Below are positions 12,007-13,965 of a DNA stretch of 13,965 nucleotides, in pieces (the stretch's first letter is position 1; each line of letters opens with the position of its first letter). Position numbers and translations under genes: made by a program. Source of the DNA: CAZTLI01 sp964614375 (lineage in GTDB: Bacteria > Chloroflexota > Anaerolineae > Aggregatilineales > Phototrophicaceae); contig CAZTLI010000097.1 of assembly GCA_964614375.1 (NCBI GenBank), positions 1 to 13,965 of the forward strand, given 5' to 3'. Below the pieces are notes generated by a model. It searched no databases, was not told where the DNA came from, and saw nothing but the letters and a program-made list of their open reading frames with translations.

Positions 12007-13965
12007 TTATTCGGCGACGACCTCATACACCACGCCTTCGACCACGACAATCACACGGTCACCGAGCGCGAAGTAATCCGCCAGTTCAGGATGGGCATCC
12101 AGCAGCGCGAAGTATTCATCACTCAGGAAGACCACCTGCTGCGTCGTCATGGTGTCGGGCGTGAAGGTGGTATCTGTCCACACGCCGTTGAGTTGGATGA
12201 ACGTCTTGCCACCCACGACCTGAATCGGGTTGCTGGTTTCGGTCACGATTCCATCGCCGATGCCATCCGTTTCACCCTCACGGTCAGCGCCACGCTGTCC
12301 GCCGCCTATGCCCTGTCCGGCTGGCGAGGGTGGCGCCGCTGCGCCGGACATTTCATTGGCAGTCGAGGCCGCGTCAACAGCCGTTGTACCGGTGGTGGTA
12401 TCGCCCAGCGCTTCGGCCTCATCGCGGAAGTCATCTGTCGCGCCTGCGCGCCCGCGCTGGGTGAGGATGTCGTCTTCTTCAATCAAGAAGCTGGTATAGG
12501 GCGTGATGATGCCATAACGCAGACTCAGGCTGATGACACTCTCGACCAATTCGCGCGATTCGCCATTGAGCCGGATGGTGTTCATCAGGTCGCCGATGCG
12601 CCGGGTCGCCCACAGGCGGGCGATGAAGGGTTCACCGCCAGCCCGCGCCGGGAAATTCTGGCCTTCATAGACGAGTGTCTGTGCCTGACCATTCACCCGA
12701 CCACGCAGTGAGATATTGATGTTCGACGCATCGCCACGATAGCGCCCGACGATGGTCAACTGTTCCCCTGCGAACAGGTCGGGCATTGTGCGCGGATACA
12801 ACAGTTCAACCGTCACACCGCCGAAGTCAATCACAATGTCGGTCATGACGGGCGAACTGATTTTGTTGTAGAGACTGGCAACCACTTCATCAATCCGCTG
12901 CCCGGGACGGACGTAACTGCCCGCGCCACGAAAATCGCGCACAATGGCATCCAGCAAAAAGGTATCGACATCATCGCCCACGCCGAACGTGAATATCCGC
13001 ACATTCGATCTGCCCGACTCATTGAGATTGTCCAGAATATCCGCTGTCTCGACCACGCCTTCTGTTGCTACACCGTCGGTCAGGAAGAGGATCGTCGTTG
13101 GACGTTCCGGGTCGGCCATATCGAGGGCTGTGGTCAGCGCGCCGTTGATGTCTGTGCCGCCTTCGGCTTCGAGCGTATTAATCCAGTCAATCGCTTCCTG
13201 CGCCAGCGAGGTCGATTCCATCTCGTTACTGAAGACGCGCCAGCCCGTGCTAAACGTGATGACGTTGAAGCGGTCACCCGCATTGAGATTGCTCAGGACG
13301 TAGGTCGCGGCGGCAATTGCCTGTTCCCACTTCTCGCCTTCCATACTGCCGGATTGGTCGAGGACGATAATCACATCTTTGGGGATAATCTGGTCATCGG
13401 GGACGGTCACGGGCGGCTGCACCATCAACATGAAAAAGCCATCTTCGCCCGCGCTCTCGCGGTAGGTCAGCAGATTGACGTTGATGGTCTCTGTCGCGAT
13501 GCCATAAAACAGGCTGAAATCTTCATCGGGCGCGATGTTGCTGGCCTCGAATCCGGCGCGGAAGCTGTGGTCGTCGTCGGCACGGCTGATGGCGACGTTG
13601 TGGCTGGGCGAATAGATATTGCTAATGGGGTCGAGACTCGCCACATTGACGCTGATGCTCATCTGGCCTACCGCGCGTGTGGTGATGCCCGTCGCGTGGA
13701 TGGGATAGGTATAGTGAATCAGGCCGTTATCGACTTCCAGCACTTGCGAATAGGAAATCTGGATGCGGCGTGATTCGCCCGGTGGAATGGGGAAGACATT
13801 GGCTTGAATCGCATTCGTGCCGACATATTCCAGCAGCGCCGGGTCTGCCAGACGGCGCACAATTTCGTTATAAATCTCGCGGGCTTCATCGGCACGGAGG
13901 ATACGCGCCTCGATTGCGACACCATCGACCCACATAATCAGATTATCGACAGCCGCGCCTTCTGG
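12007..13965 (-). CDS. VIT and von Willebrand factor A domain protein (5' end outside window)
   Basis: 652 codons are visible, and the frame stays open to the right edge. The first visible residues PEGAAVDNLIMWVDG are the middle of a VIT domain, so the true start lies outside. VIT continues to about 140 (EAREIYNEIVRR, FPIPPGESRRIQISY). The vWA domain (about 195-380, counting from the first visible codon) has a complete MIDAS metal site: DQSGS (203-207), the Thr in EGGTDINGAL (271) and the Asp in FLTDGVATEG (297). After a beta region comes YGIITPYTSFLIEE, a standard ending of this family's core. A Gly/Ala/Ser/Pro-rich linker follows, then a compact C-terminal module (FIQLNGVWTD, SDEYFALL, ELADYFALGDRVIVV). 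No C-terminal anchor is seen, so attachment, if any, must be N-terminal. Related bacterial proteins are usually extracytoplasmic and bind partner proteins; the ligand is unknown. A strong terminator follows. Confidence 0.93.
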   Translation of the reverse strand, partial: PEGAAVDNLIMWVDGVAIEARILRADEAREIYNEIVRRLADPALLEYVGTNAIQANVFPIPPGESRRIQISYSQVLEVDNGLIHYTYPIHATGITTRAVGQMSISVNVASLDPISNIYSPSHNVAISRADDDHSFRAGFEASNIAPDEDFSLFYGIATETINVNLLTYRESAGEDGFFMLMVQPPVTVPDDQIIPKDVIIVLDQSGSMEGEKWEQAIAAATYVLSNLNAGDRFNVITFSTGWRVFSNEMESTSLAQEAIDWINTLEAEGGTDINGALTTALDMADPERPTTILFLTDGVATEGVVETADILDNLNESGRSNVRIFTFGVGDDVDTFLLDAIVRDFRGAGSYVRPGQRIDEVVASLYNKISSPVMTDIVIDFGGVTVELLYPRTMPDLFAGEQLTIVGRYRGDASNINISLRGRVNGQAQTLVYEGQNFPARAGGEPFIARLWATRRIGDLMNTIRLNGESRELVESVISLSLRYGIITPYTSFLIEEDDILTQRGRAGATDDFRDEAEALGDTTTGTTAVDAASTANEMSGAAAPPSPAGQGIGGGQRGADREGETDGIGDGIVTETSNPIQVVGGKTFIQLNGVWTDTTFTPDTMTTQQVVFLSDEYFALLDAHPELADYFALGDRVIVVVEGVVYEVVAE

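Noticed and set aside
11989..12711. 240-codon plus-strand frame antisense to the vWA gene
   Set aside because: Long antisense frames are common in GC-rich genes. The minus strand encodes a clear VIT-vWA protein with intact MIDAS, and the antisense product has no recognisable motif.
1..13965. RNA genes, CRISPR arrays, insertion sequences, phage or defence genes
   Set aside because: I looked for tRNA-like cloverleaf arms, regularly spaced direct repeats, transposase or integrase motifs and toxin-antitoxin pairs on both strands and found none that hold up.

Overview
The window is a bacterial chromosomal segment with ten protein-coding genes, two of them cut by the window edges. I saw no rRNA, tRNA, CRISPR array, transposase or phage gene. 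Several traits point to Chloroflexota, probably an Anaerolineae-like lineage: Pro-Thr-Ala-Thr-Pro linkers in an exported protein (PPTATPVPPTPTPVP), bacterial SH3-like and VIT-vWA surface proteins, an M29 aminopeptidase, a TPR-like protein with a C-terminal anchor, and degenerate 'CCCTCACCCTAAATCCCTC' and 'CGCAAAG' intergenic repeats. This is an inference from style, not a database result.

Layout from left to right. (1) On the minus strand, a 3'-truncated FGGY sugar kinase (1-1247) lies downstream of a soluble receiver-histidine kinase hybrid (1400-2491). (2) A 399-bp divergent intergenic region with a decayed palindromic repeat leads into a plus-strand pair, a SixA-type phosphohistidine phosphatase (2891-3358) and a Nudix hydrolase (3371-3862). 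(3) These run with no gap into a convergent minus-strand gene for a secreted SH3/FecR-like protein (3863-5701). (4) A minus-strand acyl-CoA module follows: a crotonase-family hydratase/isomerase (7324-8115) upstream of a class III CoA-transferase (6008-7207). (5) Divergent from it, on the plus strand, are an M29 metallo-aminopeptidase (8406-9656) and a small tail-anchored TPR-like protein (9770-10219). (6) A six-helix methyl-accepting chemotaxis protein without HAMP (10214-11674, minus) overlaps the TPR gene tail to tail by 6 bp, and a hairpin covers both stop codons. (7) After a 332-bp intergenic region with repeat relics and a textbook UUCG-loop terminator comes a VIT-vWA protein (12007 to the right edge, minus, 5'-truncated).

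How the genes work together. Most look like housekeeping or accessory functions rather than one pathway. Two functional pairs can be argued: the CoA-transferase with the crotonase (activation and hydration or isomerisation of an unidentified acid, the same pairing as CaiB and CaiD), and SixA with the Nudix hydrolase (12-bp spacing, one transcript). SixA lies divergent to a histidine kinase, so a phosphorelay link is possible but unproven. The SH3/FecR-like and VIT-vWA proteins are probably extracytoplasmic. I do not see a clear new defence, biosynthetic or mobile system. The less usual items are the domain compositions of the exported and signalling proteins, a 15-bp box at identical spacing before two start codons, and the repeat relics.
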